From assembly GCA_002011745.1 (NCBI GenBank), contig MTOU01000021.1, positions 31,696-95,695 of the forward strand: DNA of 64,000 nucleotides. The letters are read 5' to 3'. Shown one piece after another: positions 11,162 through 23,533 of the stretch. The first letter of the stretch is position 1. Every line of letters begins with the position of its first letter. The notes below the pieces were generated by a model, which saw nothing but the letters and a program-made list of their open reading frames with translations, was not told where the DNA came from and searched no databases. This DNA comes from Nitrospirae bacterium JdFR-85 (GTDB taxonomy: Bacteria > Nitrospirota > Thermodesulfovibrionia > Thermodesulfovibrionales > JdFR-85). A program made the translations under genes and the position numbers.

Positions 11162-12487
11162 ATGAAAAAGAAGATCCTATTAGTTGAGGATGAGATTAAC
11201 TCTCTTAAGGTATTCTCCAATACCCTTAGAAAGCATGGGTTTGATGTGGATACTGCAAGGACTGCAGAGGATGGCCTTGAGATGTTAAAGGACAATTATT
11301 ATGATCTTATTATATCTGACTTCAAGCTTCCCGGTATGGATGGAGAGAAGTTTCTTGAAAAGGTTAAAGTCACTCTTCCTGAGGTTCCAGTAATTCTGAT
11401 CACAGCCTATGGCACAATTGAGAGTGCTGTTAATGCGATGAGAAAAGGTGCCTACACCTATCTTACTAAACCTGTTGATCTTCAACTGCTGGTTACAGTC
11501 TCCAGAGAAGCCATAAGACTTGCAGGACAGGATAATTATAACACCATTAATGGGAAGTATCAGTTCTTCAATATAATTGGAAAGACTAAAAAGATGAGAG
11601 AAGTATTCTCACTAATACAGAGGGTGAGTAAAACAGATGCGAATGTGCTTATTCTTGGTGAAAGTGGAACAGGTAAAGAGCTTGTTGCAAGAGCCATACA
11701 TTATAGTTCTTTAAGGGCTGATAATCCTTTTATCCCAATAGACTGTACTACCATCCCTTCAGAACTTATGGAGAGTGAGCTGTTTGGCTATGAGAAAGGG
11801 GCATTCACCTGTGCATATGAAAATAAAATAGGTCTGCTTGAGATGGCAGACAAAGGCACAGTATTTTTCGATGAGATAGGCGATCTTGATGTGGGATTAC
11901 AGAAGAAGTTACTCCGATTTTTACAAGAGAAGGAGTTTTATCGTTTGGGAGGGAAGAATAAAGTAAAAGTTGATGTAAGGGTTCTGGCGGCTACTAACCG
12001 TAATATTGAAGATGCTGTGGAGAGAGGAGAATTCCGTGCTGATCTATACTACAGGCTTAACGTGATTACAATTAATGTGCCTCCCTTGAGAGAGAGAAAA
12101 GAGGATATCCCAATGCTGGCTGAACACTTTCTGAATCTGTTCTCTAAGAAGAACAGGAAAGAGATAAAGGGCTTTGATAAAGAGGTGATTGATATATTTA
12201 TGACATATGAATGGCCTGGTAATGTGAGAGAATTAGAGAATGCTATAGAGAGGGCTGTTATTCTATGTCCCTATGATACGATTACTATTGATTGTCTTCC
12301 AAGAAAATTAAAGAATCTTACAGAGATACATGATAATGAGGAATTTAACTTGATGGAGATAGAAAAGAGGGTGATCCTTAGGGCCCTTAATAAGACCTCA
12401 TGGAATCAATCAAGGGCTGCTGAGCTGCTCGGTATCTCAAGAAAACAACTACGTACCAAAATGAAAAACCTTGGTCTACTTCAGTAG
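11162..12487 (+). CDS. NtrC-family sigma-54-dependent response regulator
   Basis: REC domain; AAA+ GESGTGKELVARAIH; EKGAFTCAYE (variant GAFTGA loop); Fis-type HTH at C-terminus. Confidence 0.95.
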   Translation: MKKKILLVEDEINSLKVFSNTLRKHGFDVDTARTAEDGLEMLKDNYYDLIISDFKLPGMDGEKFLEKVKVTLPEVPVILITAYGTIESAVNAMRKGAYTYLTKPVDLQLLVTVSREAIRLAGQDNYNTINGKYQFFNIIGKTKKMREVFSLIQRVSKTDANVLILGESGTGKELVARAIHYSSLRADNPFIPIDCTTIPSELMESELFGYEKGAFTCAYENKIGLLEMADKGTVFFDEIGDLDVGLQKKLLRFLQEKEFYRLGGKNKVKVDVRVLAATNRNIEDAVERGEFRADLYYRLNVITINVPPLRERKEDIPMLAEHFLNLFSKKNRKEIKGFDKEVIDIFMTYEWPGNVRELENAIERAVILCPYDTITIDCLPRKLKNLTEIHDNEEFNLMEIEKRVILRALNKTSWNQSRAAELLGISRKQLRTKMKNLGLLQ

Positions 12488-13338
12488 ACAGGCAGAATAG
12501 TCTCTGTGATTATACTCTGAGTCCCTTTAAAATTTTTTTCTGCAGTGTATGCCTCTTCAAAGGAGTTGAAGACCCCAAACACTGAGGAGCCACTTCCTGC
12601 AAGAAGTGCTGCCAGTGAGCCTGCCTCAATGAGCCTATTCTTGATCTCCTTTAGTTCTGGATAGAGTCTGAAGACAGGTTCTTCAAGGTCATTCTGTAGT
12701 ACATACATAAGGCTGGTTTTATCTTTATACTGGAGGGCCTCTAAGGTTTCTTGAAGGAGTGTTTCTAAGTCTCTTCTGTCAGTCCTGTTTATGTTTACCA
12801 AAGAATAGGCCTTTTTAGTAGAGATACCGTAGGGGGGCTTCAGAATAAGCAGCCAGAATCTTCTGGTCTTCTTATATAAAGGTTTTACAATCTCTCCTCT
12901 GCCCATAACAAGGCTCAAGGGTGATGAAAGAAAGAAAGGGACATCAGAGCCTATGGCAGAGGCTATATTGAAAAGCTGTTTTTCTGAAAGATTCAGTCTC
13001 CATAGTCTATTAAGGCCTATTAAAGTGGTTGCTGCATCTGTGCTGCCTCCTCCAAGACCTGCCTGAAGGGGTATCCTTTTTATTACATGAATACGTGCTC
13101 CCTTCTGGATGGATGTATGTCTCTGAAGTAGAAGTGCTGTTTTGTATACAAGATTCTCCTGCATCTTTATGTCTTCGGTACAGGTTACCTCGATTCCTTT
13201 GGGTATTAGTTCGAATACAAGGGTATCATAGAGAGTTATCTTCTGCATAAGAGAGAAAAGGTTATGGTAACCATCAGGCCTTTTTGATAGAATCTTTAGA
13301 AACCAGTTTATCTTGGCCGGTGCCTGGAGTTTAAACAT
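12481..13338 (-). CDS. ispE: 4-diphosphocytidyl-2-C-methyl-D-erythritol kinase
   Basis: APAKINWFLKI, PLQAGLGGGSTDAA, LAGSGSSVFGVF. Confidence 0.95.
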   Translation of the reverse strand: MFKLQAPAKINWFLKILSKRPDGYHNLFSLMQKITLYDTLVFELIPKGIEVTCTEDIKMQENLVYKTALLLQRHTSIQKGARIHVIKRIPLQAGLGGGSTDAATTLIGLNRLWRLNLSEKQLFNIASAIGSDVPFFLSSPLSLVMGRGEIVKPLYKKTRRFWLLILKPPYGISTKKAYSLVNINRTDRRDLETLLQETLEALQYKDKTSLMYVLQNDLEEPVFRLYPELKEIKNRLIEAGSLAALLAGSGSSVFGVFNSFEEAYTAEKNFKGTQSIITETILPVY

Positions 13339-13354
13339 GAAATATTATTGACTG

Positions 13355-15073
13355 TTACTGTTTTTTTATTTTTAAGTCCTTTATTTTCTTCTCTAACCTT
13401 TCTTTAATCCCCTCTTCTTTTTCGTGGAATTCCAGTGCCTTCTGATAGTATTTCAGGGCCTCCTTAGGATTGTTTAGTTTCAAGTATACATCTCCGATAT
13501 GTTCATAAATTACAGGGTCATCACCAACCTTCTCAAGAGCCTTCTTAAGCTGTTCGAGGGCCTCTTTGTATCTGCCCATCTGGTAATAGACCCATCCAAG
13601 AGAGTCAATGATGTAGCCACTGTCTGGTTTTAACTCAAGGGCTCTTTTAATAAGGCTGAGTGCCTCCTCAAGATTTATCCCCTTTTCAGCATAGCTATAG
13701 CCGAGATAGTTTAGGGCTTCTGCATGATTGGGGTTAAGCTGGATAGCCTTTTTCAGGGCATTGACCATCTCGTTAAATCTCTTCTGTTTTTCATAGACCA
13801 CTCCAAGGTTGAAATAGAGTTCAGCATCTTTAGGAAACTTTTTGATTCCTCTTCTCAGAGTATCCTCTGCTTCTTTGTATCTCTTAAGCCTTACAAGATT
13901 CATTGTCTTGTATATATAGTAGTCAGGTTTTTCATCAATCCTGATTAATTCATCATAGGTCTTTATTGCCTCCTCATATCTATCAGTCTCGGAGTAAAGG
14001 TAGGCAAGATGCAGTAGTCCCCTGATATTCTTAGGGTCAAACTGGAGCAGTTTTTTTACCTCTTCAATTGCCAAATCATATTTCTTGAGCATCTCAAGGG
14101 CTATTGATAAATAGTATCTTGATAAGATATCCTTGGGTTGAGACTCCAGCACTATTCTGAACTCCTCTATAGCCTTTTCATATTTTTCATCGTCAAGATA
14201 CAGGAGCCCCAATCTCTTGTGGATGTCAATATTGGTAGGCAGTTGTCTGCTTAATTTTTTTAGCTCTTCAATGGCTTCTTCGATTCTGTTCTCTCTTATA
14301 TAAAGGCTGGAAAGGCGTTCCCTCGCCTTGGTATTATGAGGATTTGCCTCTATACTCTTTTTGTAGTATTCAATAGCCTTTTTGTAGTCTTTCTTTATCT
14401 CCATAATTAATGCAAGGCTAAAATAGGCAGTATCAAAATCAGGACGTATATCTGTACATTTGAGATAGTATTTTTCAGCCTTCTCATACTCCTCCATTTC
14501 AAAGTATACACTGGCAAGATAATAATAGCCCATGATGCTGTCAGGTTTCTGTTCTATAAGTTTATGAAGAATCTGGATCGCATCCTCATATTTCTTCTCT
14601 GAAGCATAGAGCACACCCAGGAATAGATAGGCATCTGAATCCATAGGATCTATTTTTATGACCTTGTTGTATATATTTATAGCATCCTCTCTCCTATTCT
14701 GTCCGTTATATAACTGGCCAAGTAGTTTCAGGGCTGGCACATAATCTGGAAACTTCTCCATCGTTTTCTCCAGTACTTCGGTTGCCTCTTTGAGTTTTCC
14801 TGTCTTAAGAAGCAGGGAGCCTATTACTACCTTTAAATAGGGTGATTCAGGATCAGATGATGCAGCCTTGTTGTAATACTTCAGTGCTTCTTCCCATCTT
14901 CCCTCTATTTCAGCCATATAGCCGAGGATATAATTGAAGTAAGAGTTACTATTGCTGGTAGCTTTATCCCTTAGAGGGGTTTTCACCTGATTGCTCTCTG
15001 TATTCCTTGGATGAGGCGTAGAGGCACAGGATAAAATAAAAAGCAGAAGAACTATTATTAGCTGTTTATGCAT
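13355..15073 (-). CDS. TPR-repeat lipoprotein
   Basis: Lipobox-like LLLFILSCAS; more than 12 TPR repeats. Confidence 0.9.
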   Translation of the reverse strand: MHKQLIIVLLLFILSCASTPHPRNTESNQVKTPLRDKATSNSNSYFNYILGYMAEIEGRWEEALKYYNKAASSDPESPYLKVVIGSLLLKTGKLKEATEVLEKTMEKFPDYVPALKLLGQLYNGQNRREDAINIYNKVIKIDPMDSDAYLFLGVLYASEKKYEDAIQILHKLIEQKPDSIMGYYYLASVYFEMEEYEKAEKYYLKCTDIRPDFDTAYFSLALIMEIKKDYKKAIEYYKKSIEANPHNTKARERLSSLYIRENRIEEAIEELKKLSRQLPTNIDIHKRLGLLYLDDEKYEKAIEEFRIVLESQPKDILSRYYLSIALEMLKKYDLAIEEVKKLLQFDPKNIRGLLHLAYLYSETDRYEEAIKTYDELIRIDEKPDYYIYKTMNLVRLKRYKEAEDTLRRGIKKFPKDAELYFNLGVVYEKQKRFNEMVNALKKAIQLNPNHAEALNYLGYSYAEKGINLEEALSLIKRALELKPDSGYIIDSLGWVYYQMGRYKEALEQLKKALEKVGDDPVIYEHIGDVYLKLNNPKEALKYYQKALEFHEKEEGIKERLEKKIKDLKIKKQ

Positions 15074-15101
15074 GAATTAATTATCTCATATTATACCAGC
15101 T

Positions 15102-16379
15102 ATGGTCAAAGAATGGTTTTTGAGAAAATTATGGATATTCCAAACCTTAGTAATCTATAATTTAGTAATGGGAGGAAGTACCAGAAGATATACAACATCA
15201 GAGGCTGAGGGCACTGTAGAGAAACGATCCAGAAAAGAGATAATTGAAGAGGCACTGAAAAAAGACCTCCCATACCTACGTTTTGAGAAGGAACTTGAGA
15301 GAGAGTTTCTTGACCACTACTTCCGTCATTCGCTGAATCAGGCACGTTTTGCTATGTTTCTGGGTTCTGTCTTCTATGCTGCCTATGGACTGCTTGACTA
15401 TATAATGTTCTCTGAAGTTAAGACCACATTTTGGGCTATCCGTTATGGCATAATCCTACCAGGCTTATTGCTGGTGTTTATTGCACTGTTTTTTATAAAG
15501 ACTGAGAGAATGCTACAGATATGGCTCAGTCTGGCGATACTTCTTGCAGGCAGTAGCGTTGTTGTCTATAACAAAATAATATTGGGTGATTTTTATATAG
15601 GGCTGATACTCATAATTCTTTTTGGTTGTGTGGTCTTGCCTCTTAGATTCAGATATGCAGCCATCAGCAGTCTGGCTGTAACTTCTGCCTACATAGGCAT
15701 AATAGGTATAAATATTCATCAGAAACCTGTTCCTGTCAATAATGTTTTTGACCTTATTACAGCAAATGCCTTTGGATTATTTGCATGTTACCTCTTGGAA
15801 AAATACAAGAGGAAGGAATATCTACAGCTGTGTTTGTTAAACCTGGAAAAGGATAAACTGAGGGAACTATCCTTGGTTGATGGACTTACAAATATTGCAA
15901 ACCGAAGGGCCTTTAATGATTTCTTCTCAAGAGAATGGAGTCGTGCCCAGAGATTCGGTCATACTGTGGCACTGTTACTTATAGATGTCGATCATTTCAA
16001 GCTTTATAATGATGCACTGGGACATCAGGCAGGTGATGAATGCCTCTGCAGGATAGCAGGAGTACTTAATCTATATAGAAGACGGGCCAGTGACTTTGTA
16101 GCCCGTTACGGAGGCGAGGAGTTTGTCTTCATGCTCTTGGGAGCCTCTTCTGAGTATGCCATAGAGGTTGCAGAGGCTATACGTATGAAGGTGAAAGACC
16201 TGCAGATACCACATCCTGCCTCAGGTATTGATAGAAATGTGACTATCAGTATAGGAGTCGCTTTCTGTGTGCCTACCAGAGAGATGGAAAAGGAGGAGCT
16301 AATTAAGATGGCTGATAAGGCCCTGTATCAGGCAAAACGGAATGGCAGAAACAGGGTGGTCTTTTTACAAGACCACTGA
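15102..16379 (+). CDS. Membrane diguanylate cyclase (GGDEF)
   Basis: Six-TM N-terminal region; DGLTNIANRRAFN and RYGGEEFVF active site. The true start may be downstream of 15102. Confidence 0.93.
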   Translation: MVKEWFLRKLWIFQTLVIYNLVMGGSTRRYTTSEAEGTVEKRSRKEIIEEALKKDLPYLRFEKELEREFLDHYFRHSLNQARFAMFLGSVFYAAYGLLDYIMFSEVKTTFWAIRYGIILPGLLLVFIALFFIKTERMLQIWLSLAILLAGSSVVVYNKIILGDFYIGLILIILFGCVVLPLRFRYAAISSLAVTSAYIGIIGINIHQKPVPVNNVFDLITANAFGLFACYLLEKYKRKEYLQLCLLNLEKDKLRELSLVDGLTNIANRRAFNDFFSREWSRAQRFGHTVALLLIDVDHFKLYNDALGHQAGDECLCRIAGVLNLYRRRASDFVARYGGEEFVFMLLGASSEYAIEVAEAIRMKVKDLQIPHPASGIDRNVTISIGVAFCVPTREMEKEELIKMADKALYQAKRNGRNRVVFLQDH

Positions 16380-16490
16380 GAGACAACCCTTCCTGCCCAT
16401 ATTTATTATGTTTCTTGGGAGGTTTGATTGTTGTAATATTTATTAGAAGGACTCCTTTCAATACCTCATTCATTTCTGTTACTATAAAAC

Positions 16491-17498
16491 ATGTACATAT
16501 CCAAGAAAGAGATAAATGGGGTTGTAAATTATTTTATCTGTGAGACCTATGCTGAGGGTGGGAAACTGAAGAGTCGAGTGCTCTTTGAACTTGGGCCAGA
16601 TCCAAAGAAGTACATTATCTACCCTGGAGGCAACAGTTTTTATATTGATGAGACAGTGGAGTTGAGTATTGCCAGCAAGGGATACAATGTGGATACCTTT
16701 GAACTGGAGGCACTCTTCTGGCCTTACTTGGACCCAAGATTAAAGAGAATTCTTAAAGACCCTGTACGGAAGGCCTCTTCAAAGAGGTACAAAAGAGAAG
16801 AACTCTTCCAGATGCAATCAGAGATCCATATATTCGACAAAAGGAGGCTCCATTTTCTCCGCTTTGGAGTGATCAATCAGGATGAGATAAACACCTATCC
16901 TTATAGGTTCTTTAATAGACTGCTTGGTAAATCCAGAGATGAGATTGAATGTATGATTGATGAGGCAGAAAAGGCTCTCAAGAGGTCTGAGCTTAAGATC
17001 TATGTATATACTATCTTCAATCTCAAGAGTCACTTCCCCAACATGATGGATGCCCTTGTTGCTCCCTTTGCCCTTGATCAGGATAAGGTTGATGATGCCT
17101 TCTTAGAGGAACTCTGCCGTCTTAACAATGATAAGGAGTTCTGGGGAGAAGACCCACCAAAGGGAGGTCTCCATAGCTATCTGAAGAAGTATGTGATTAT
17201 GTATTTTGATAATGAGTTCCCCAAGAGCAGAAGAGTGATGAGGGGTTTTGACTGGAGAGAGTTCAAACAGTATCTGTTACGCAAAAGAGAGGTTGCCCTT
17301 AAAGAGGCTCTTAAGGTGCTTAAGATTTCAGAGGATGAATACAGAAAGATGACAAAGAGACAGTTGAGGAAGAAATTCCGTCGTCTTGCCCATCAATACC
17401 ATCCAGACAAAGGAGGCTCAGAAGAGAAGTTTATCCAGTTGTCTGAGGCTTATCAAAGACTGCTTGAAGAGAAGAAAAAGGAGAAGATATGGAGGTAG
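16491..17498 (+). CDS. Protein with C-terminal J domain (DnaJ-like)
   Basis: C-terminal YRKMTKRQLRKKFRRLAHQYHPDKGGSEEKFIQLSEAYQRLLE with HPD motif; about 265-aa uncharacterised N-terminal region. Confidence 0.85.
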   Translation: MYISKKEINGVVNYFICETYAEGGKLKSRVLFELGPDPKKYIIYPGGNSFYIDETVELSIASKGYNVDTFELEALFWPYLDPRLKRILKDPVRKASSKRYKREELFQMQSEIHIFDKRRLHFLRFGVINQDEINTYPYRFFNRLLGKSRDEIECMIDEAEKALKRSELKIYVYTIFNLKSHFPNMMDALVAPFALDQDKVDDAFLEELCRLNNDKEFWGEDPPKGGLHSYLKKYVIMYFDNEFPKSRRVMRGFDWREFKQYLLRKREVALKEALKVLKISEDEYRKMTKRQLRKKFRRLAHQYHPDKGGSEEKFIQLSEAYQRLLEEKKKEKIWR

Positions 17499-17504
17499 TT
17501 GAAG

Positions 17505-18383
17505 ATGGCAGAGAAGAAACTCCGTTTAGGACTTCCAAAGGGTAGTCTTCAGGAGTCCACACTAAAACTATTTAAGAAGGCAGGATATCATATAACTGTT
17601 TATTCCAGAAGTTATTATCCCTCAATAGATGACCCTGAGATAGAGGCGATGCTTATCAGGGCGCAGGAGATGGCACGTTATGTAGAGAGTGGTATCCTCG
17701 ATTGTGGTCTTACAGGGTATGACTGGATAGTAGAGCAGAATGCAAATGTGAAAGAGGTGGCTGAACTGAATTATGCAAAAGAGGGGCTTAGGCCTGTAAA
17801 ATGGGTGGTAGCAGTCCCTGCAAACTCTGATGTAAAAAAAGTTGAAGACCTTCAAGGCAAAAGGATTGCAACCGAGCTTGTGAACTTCACAAAGAAGTAC
17901 CTCAAATCAAAGGGGATTAAGGCTACTGTAGACTTCTCCTGGGGGGCCACCGAGGTGAAGCCACCCCATCTTGCCGATGCGATTGTGGAGTTGACCGAGA
18001 CTGGTACATCTTTGAGGGCAAATAATCTCAGGGTGATAGATACAGTTCTTGTCTCTACAACCCGTTTTATTGCCAATCGTAAGGCATGGAAAGACCCTTG
18101 GAAACGGCAGAAAATAGAGAATATAGTGATGCTTCTGAAAGGTGCCCTTGAGGCAGAAGAAAGGGTTGGGTTAAAGATGAATGTCCCAGAAGAGGCATTA
18201 AAAAAGGTACTTTCTCTGCTTCCTGCAATGCATTCACCCACTATATCTATGTTGACAGAGCAGGGATGGTATGATATAGATGTGGTGATTGAAGAGAGGC
18301 TTGTGAGAGATCTTATTCCAAAGCTGAAGAAGGCAGGAGCAACAGGAATAGTGGAGTATCAGTTGAATAAAGTGATTCCTTAG
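17505..18383 (+). CDS. hisG: ATP phosphoribosyltransferase (long form)
   Basis: [47 protein letters not shown]; start moved to ATG 17505 because of the RBS ggaggt (ORF track starts at TTG 17499). Confidence 0.94.
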   Translation: MAEKKLRLGLPKGSLQESTLKLFKKAGYHITVYSRSYYPSIDDPEIEAMLIRAQEMARYVESGILDCGLTGYDWIVEQNANVKEVAELNYAKEGLRPVKWVVAVPANSDVKKVEDLQGKRIATELVNFTKKYLKSKGIKATVDFSWGATEVKPPHLADAIVELTETGTSLRANNLRVIDTVLVSTTRFIANRKAWKDPWKRQKIENIVMLLKGALEAEERVGLKMNVPEEALKKVLSLLPAMHSPTISMLTEQGWYDIDVVIEERLVRDLIPKLKKAGATGIVEYQLNKVIP

Positions 18384-18393
18384 TATCGAATTC

Positions 18394-19566
18394 CTAACTC
18401 CCGAGTCTCTTTATTAGCTCCCGGAGGGGTATGCCCTTGTCTTTGGCTATTTTTTTTATATCTTCATACTCAGGGTAGTATCTTTTTATACCATTGTATT
18501 CTACTACCTTGAATCTTATCTTTCCAAACTCAGTCTCTTTCTCCTGTATGTTTCTTTTCAGAATGCTTCTTCTCATCTCATAATATCTTATCCCCAAGGT
18601 GGTGGTCTCGGCAAAGACGATGTCCTTCAATTTCTGAGTATCCTCTCTCTTTGACAGGAGGGTGAGTAGAGTGCCAGGACGGGATTTTTTCATGATTACA
18701 GGAGTGAGATACACCTCAAGGGCTCCTTCCCTTAGAAGTTTCTCTATAAGATATTCATACACCTGTGGATTCATATCATCAATATTGGTTTCCATCACCA
18801 CAACCGTCTCCTCATTGCTGTTTGGAATTTTTTCACCCACAAACACTCTCAGGATGTTTGGTTGTTCCTGAAGCTCCATTGACCCAGCACCATGTCCTAT
18901 CTTCTGGATAATCATCTCATGCATTGGTCCAAAGCCCTTTACAATGGACCTGAGAATTGCAGCCCCTGTAGGTGTAGTGAGTTCCTGCATCACACCGCTT
19001 GAGTAAACAGGGATGCCTTTGAGAAGCTCAGCAGTTGCTGGTGCTGGTACAGGTAGCAACCCATGAGAGGTGTTTACATGGCCACCTCCCACATTAACTG
19101 AAGAAGCATAGACCTCTTTCAATTCTAGATAATCAATACAGAGGAGTGTGCCTATAACATCAACCAGACAGTCTATTGCTGCCAGTTCATGCAAATGCAC
19201 ATCCTCTCGTAAGATTCCATGGACCTTGGCCTCTGCCTCAAATATGTTTGTGAAGACCTCTAAGGCCTTCTCTTTAACAGAGTCTTTCAGCTTAGAATGT
19301 TCAATCAGTGCTCTTATATCTCTGAATCTTTTACCGGCTTGTCCATCTTTAACCACTACATCTATCTTTGTAGCCCTTATACCCTTTCTCTTCACCTCTT
19401 TCTTTTCAATCCTGAATTCATTCCTCAGGCTCTCTTTAAGATTCTTTAAGAGATGTTCAAGGGGGGCACCAAGGTCGGAGAAGGCTCCAAGCAGCATATC
19501 TCCACTTATACCTGAGGAGCAATCAAGATAAGCAATCGTCATGAGTATAATGATACAAAATATCAC
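18394..19566 (-). CDS. larC: LarC-type nickel-insertion / nickel chelatase protein
   Basis: TIAYLDCSSGISGDMLLGAFSDLG, VHLHELAAIDCLVDVIG, TPTGAAIL, ETNIDDMNPQVYEY. Confidence 0.9.
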   Translation of the reverse strand: MIFCIIILMTIAYLDCSSGISGDMLLGAFSDLGAPLEHLLKNLKESLRNEFRIEKKEVKRKGIRATKIDVVVKDGQAGKRFRDIRALIEHSKLKDSVKEKALEVFTNIFEAEAKVHGILREDVHLHELAAIDCLVDVIGTLLCIDYLELKEVYASSVNVGGGHVNTSHGLLPVPAPATAELLKGIPVYSSGVMQELTTPTGAAILRSIVKGFGPMHEMIIQKIGHGAGSMELQEQPNILRVFVGEKIPNSNEETVVVMETNIDDMNPQVYEYLIEKLLREGALEVYLTPVIMKKSRPGTLLTLLSKREDTQKLKDIVFAETTTLGIRYYEMRRSILKRNIQEKETEFGKIRFKVVEYNGIKRYYPEYEDIKKIAKDKGIPLRELIKRLGS

Positions 19567-19629
19567 GTTAGGCTTTCAAAAATTTGATTTAAAGGTTACT
19601 GAAGTGATAAAATTTTAATTTAAATCTAA

Positions 19630-21108
<1,479 letters not shown>

Positions 21109-21111
21109 GAA

Positions 21112-22650
21112 ATGTTTAAAGAAAAAATTCTTGTCCTTGATTTTGGTTCCCAGTATACCCAGCTTATTGCCAGAAGGGTGAGGGAGTGTAAGGTATACTC
21201 TGAGATCTATCCTTTTAATGTCTCTGTTGAGAGGATAAAGGAGTTTTCTCCCAAGGGTATAATACTCTCAGGAGGTCCATCAAGTGTATATGATGATGAG
21301 GCTCCTCTGCTTGAGCCTGAGGTGTTCGAACTTGGTATCCCTGTGCTCGGGATATGTTATGGGATGCAGGTTATGGCATATATGCTTGGTGGAGAGGTTA
21401 ACAGGGCCCAGAGGAGAGAGTATGGCAGGGCAGAAATAATTATTGATGATGACAGGGACCTGCTCTGGGGTATTACTGATCGCTCGGTGGTCTGGATGAG
21501 CCATGCTGACCGTATTGACAAATGTCCAAAGGGGTTTCAGCCAATAGCACATACAGAGAACTCTCCAATCGCAGCTATGGCAGATTACAGCAGAAAGCTC
21601 TATGCACTGCAGTTTCATCCAGAAGTGGCCCATACAGAAGAGGGGAAGAGGATCATCCAGAATTTTGTAATTAATATATGTGGTTGCAGGCCAGAATGGC
21701 AAATGTCTTCTTTTATTGATTGGTCTGTGGAGAAGATCAGAGAAAAAGTAGGAGACAAAAAGGTGATCTGTGCACTCAGTGGTGGAGTGGATTCTTCTGT
21801 GACGGCACTGCTGGTGCACAGGGCTGTGGGGGATAACCTTACATGTATCTTTGTAGACAACGGGCTTCTGAGAAAGGGGGAAGCAGAAAAAGTAAGAGAT
21901 ACCTTTCAGAGACACTTCCAGATCAGACTCCTCTTTGTCGATGCCAGAGAGAGGTTTCTGACTCTCTTAAGAGGGGTGGTTGATCCTGAGGAGAAACGGA
22001 AGATCATTGGTAGAGAGTTTATAAAAGTGTTTGAGGAGGAGGCGAGAAAGATAAAGGATGCAGAGTTTCTTGCACAAGGTACACTCTATCCTGATGTGAT
22101 AGAGAGTGTGTCTTTCAAGGGGCCGTCTGCAACCATCAAATCACACCATAATGTGGGAGGTCTACCAGAAGTAATGGATTTGGAGCTGGTTGAGCCCCTC
22201 AGGGAGCTATTCAAAGATGAGGTCAGAGAACTGGGTGAAGAACTGGGGTTACCAGAGGAGATATGCTGGAGACATCCCTTTCCTGGCCCAGGTCTTGCAA
22301 TAAGATGTCTTGGAGAGGTGACACCACATAGACTGGAGATACTGAGGGAGGCAGATGCGATAGTGCTTGAAGAGATTAAAAGGGCGGGTTATTACAGAAA
22401 GGTGTGGCAGGCATTTGCGGTGTTGCTTCCGGTAAGGAGTGTAGGGGTTATGGGTGATGAAAGGACATATGAGTATGTCCTTGCAGTAAGGGCTGTAACA
22501 AGCCTTGATGGTATGACAGCAGACTGGGCAAGACTGCCTGACAGTCTTATGGCACGGATATCAAACAGGATTATTAATGAGGTAAAAGGGATAAACAGAG
22601 TGGTGTATGATATAAGCTCAAAACCGCCGAGTACTATTGAATGGGAATAG
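21112..22650 (+). CDS. guaA: GMP synthase (glutamine-hydrolysing)
   Basis: [44 protein letters not shown]-terminus. Confidence 0.97.
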   Translation: MFKEKILVLDFGSQYTQLIARRVRECKVYSEIYPFNVSVERIKEFSPKGIILSGGPSSVYDDEAPLLEPEVFELGIPVLGICYGMQVMAYMLGGEVNRAQRREYGRAEIIIDDDRDLLWGITDRSVVWMSHADRIDKCPKGFQPIAHTENSPIAAMADYSRKLYALQFHPEVAHTEEGKRIIQNFVINICGCRPEWQMSSFIDWSVEKIREKVGDKKVICALSGGVDSSVTALLVHRAVGDNLTCIFVDNGLLRKGEAEKVRDTFQRHFQIRLLFVDARERFLTLLRGVVDPEEKRKIIGREFIKVFEEEARKIKDAEFLAQGTLYPDVIESVSFKGPSATIKSHHNVGGLPEVMDLELVEPLRELFKDEVRELGEELGLPEEICWRHPFPGPGLAIRCLGEVTPHRLEILREADAIVLEEIKRAGYYRKVWQAFAVLLPVRSVGVMGDERTYEYVLAVRAVTSLDGMTADWARLPDSLMARISNRIINEVKGINRVVYDISSKPPSTIEWE

Positions 22651-23533
22651 TATGATTGATTTTAAAGAGTATATAAATAAACGGCGGGAGGCAGTTGATC
22701 AGTACCTGAGGGAGTATTTCAGTAAAAAGTTTCAACCTGAGATACTTTATAATTCAATCACCTATTCCCTTTTTGCAGGAGGCAAACGTCTCAGACCCCT
22801 TCTTGCCATAGCCTCTTATGAGGCATGCGGTGGTGAGTATTCTCATATCCTGCCCCAGGCTTCAGCTATTGAATTGATCCATACCTATTCCCTTATACAT
22901 GATGACCTTCCAGCCATGGATGATGATGACCTCAGAAGAGGCAAACCTACAAATCACAAGGTCTTTGGAGAGGCTATAGCGATCCTTGCAGGAGATGCCC
23001 TCCTGACAGAGGCCTTTGTAATGTTTTTGAAGAGTGAGTATTTTTCTGCAGATGCCCTTGTAAAGGCGTGCAGAGTGTTGGCAGATGCTGCTGGAGCAAG
23101 GGGGATGGTGGGAGGACAGGCCGAGGATATACTGTCTGAGGGGAAAGAGCCTGATCCTGACACCCTCTTTTTTATTCATACACATAAAACAGGTGCCCTA
23201 ATTAGTGCCTCTGTAAGGATCAGTCCAATTCTTAGTAATGCCCCTCAGAGTATCTATGATTCTTTAACCATCTATGGAGAAAAGATAGGACTTGCATTCC
23301 AGATAGTGGATGACATATTGGATGTGACAGGAGATGAAGAAAAACTGGGCAAAAAAACAGGTGCTGATAAGAAAAAAAAGAAGATGACATATCCTGCCCT
23401 TTACGGGATTGAGAGGTCCAGGGCAGCAGCGAATGAGCTTATAAAGGAGGCCCTTGCTGCCATAAATATGCTTGATGAAAGGGCTGAGCCTTTGAGGGCA
23501 ATAGCAGAGTATATAATCAAAAGAGTTGAGTAA
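22637..23533 (+). CDS. ispA: Polyprenyl (farnesyl/geranylgeranyl) diphosphate synthase
   Basis: [29 protein letters not shown]. Confidence 0.95.
   Translation: MNGNSMIDFKEYINKRREAVDQYLREYFSKKFQPEILYNSITYSLFAGGKRLRPLLAIASYEACGGEYSHILPQASAIELIHTYSLIHDDLPAMDDDDLRRGKPTNHKVFGEAIAILAGDALLTEAFVMFLKSEYFSADALVKACRVLADAAGARGMVGGQAEDILSEGKEPDPDTLFFIHTHKTGALISASVRISPILSNAPQSIYDSLTIYGEKIGLAFQIVDDILDVTGDEEKLGKKTGADKKKKKMTYPALYGIERSRAAANELIKEALAAINMLDERAEPLRAIAEYIIKRVE

Noticed and set aside
21280-21915. 211-aa minus-strand ORF
   Set aside because: Antisense to guaA, low-complexity translation without recognisable motifs.
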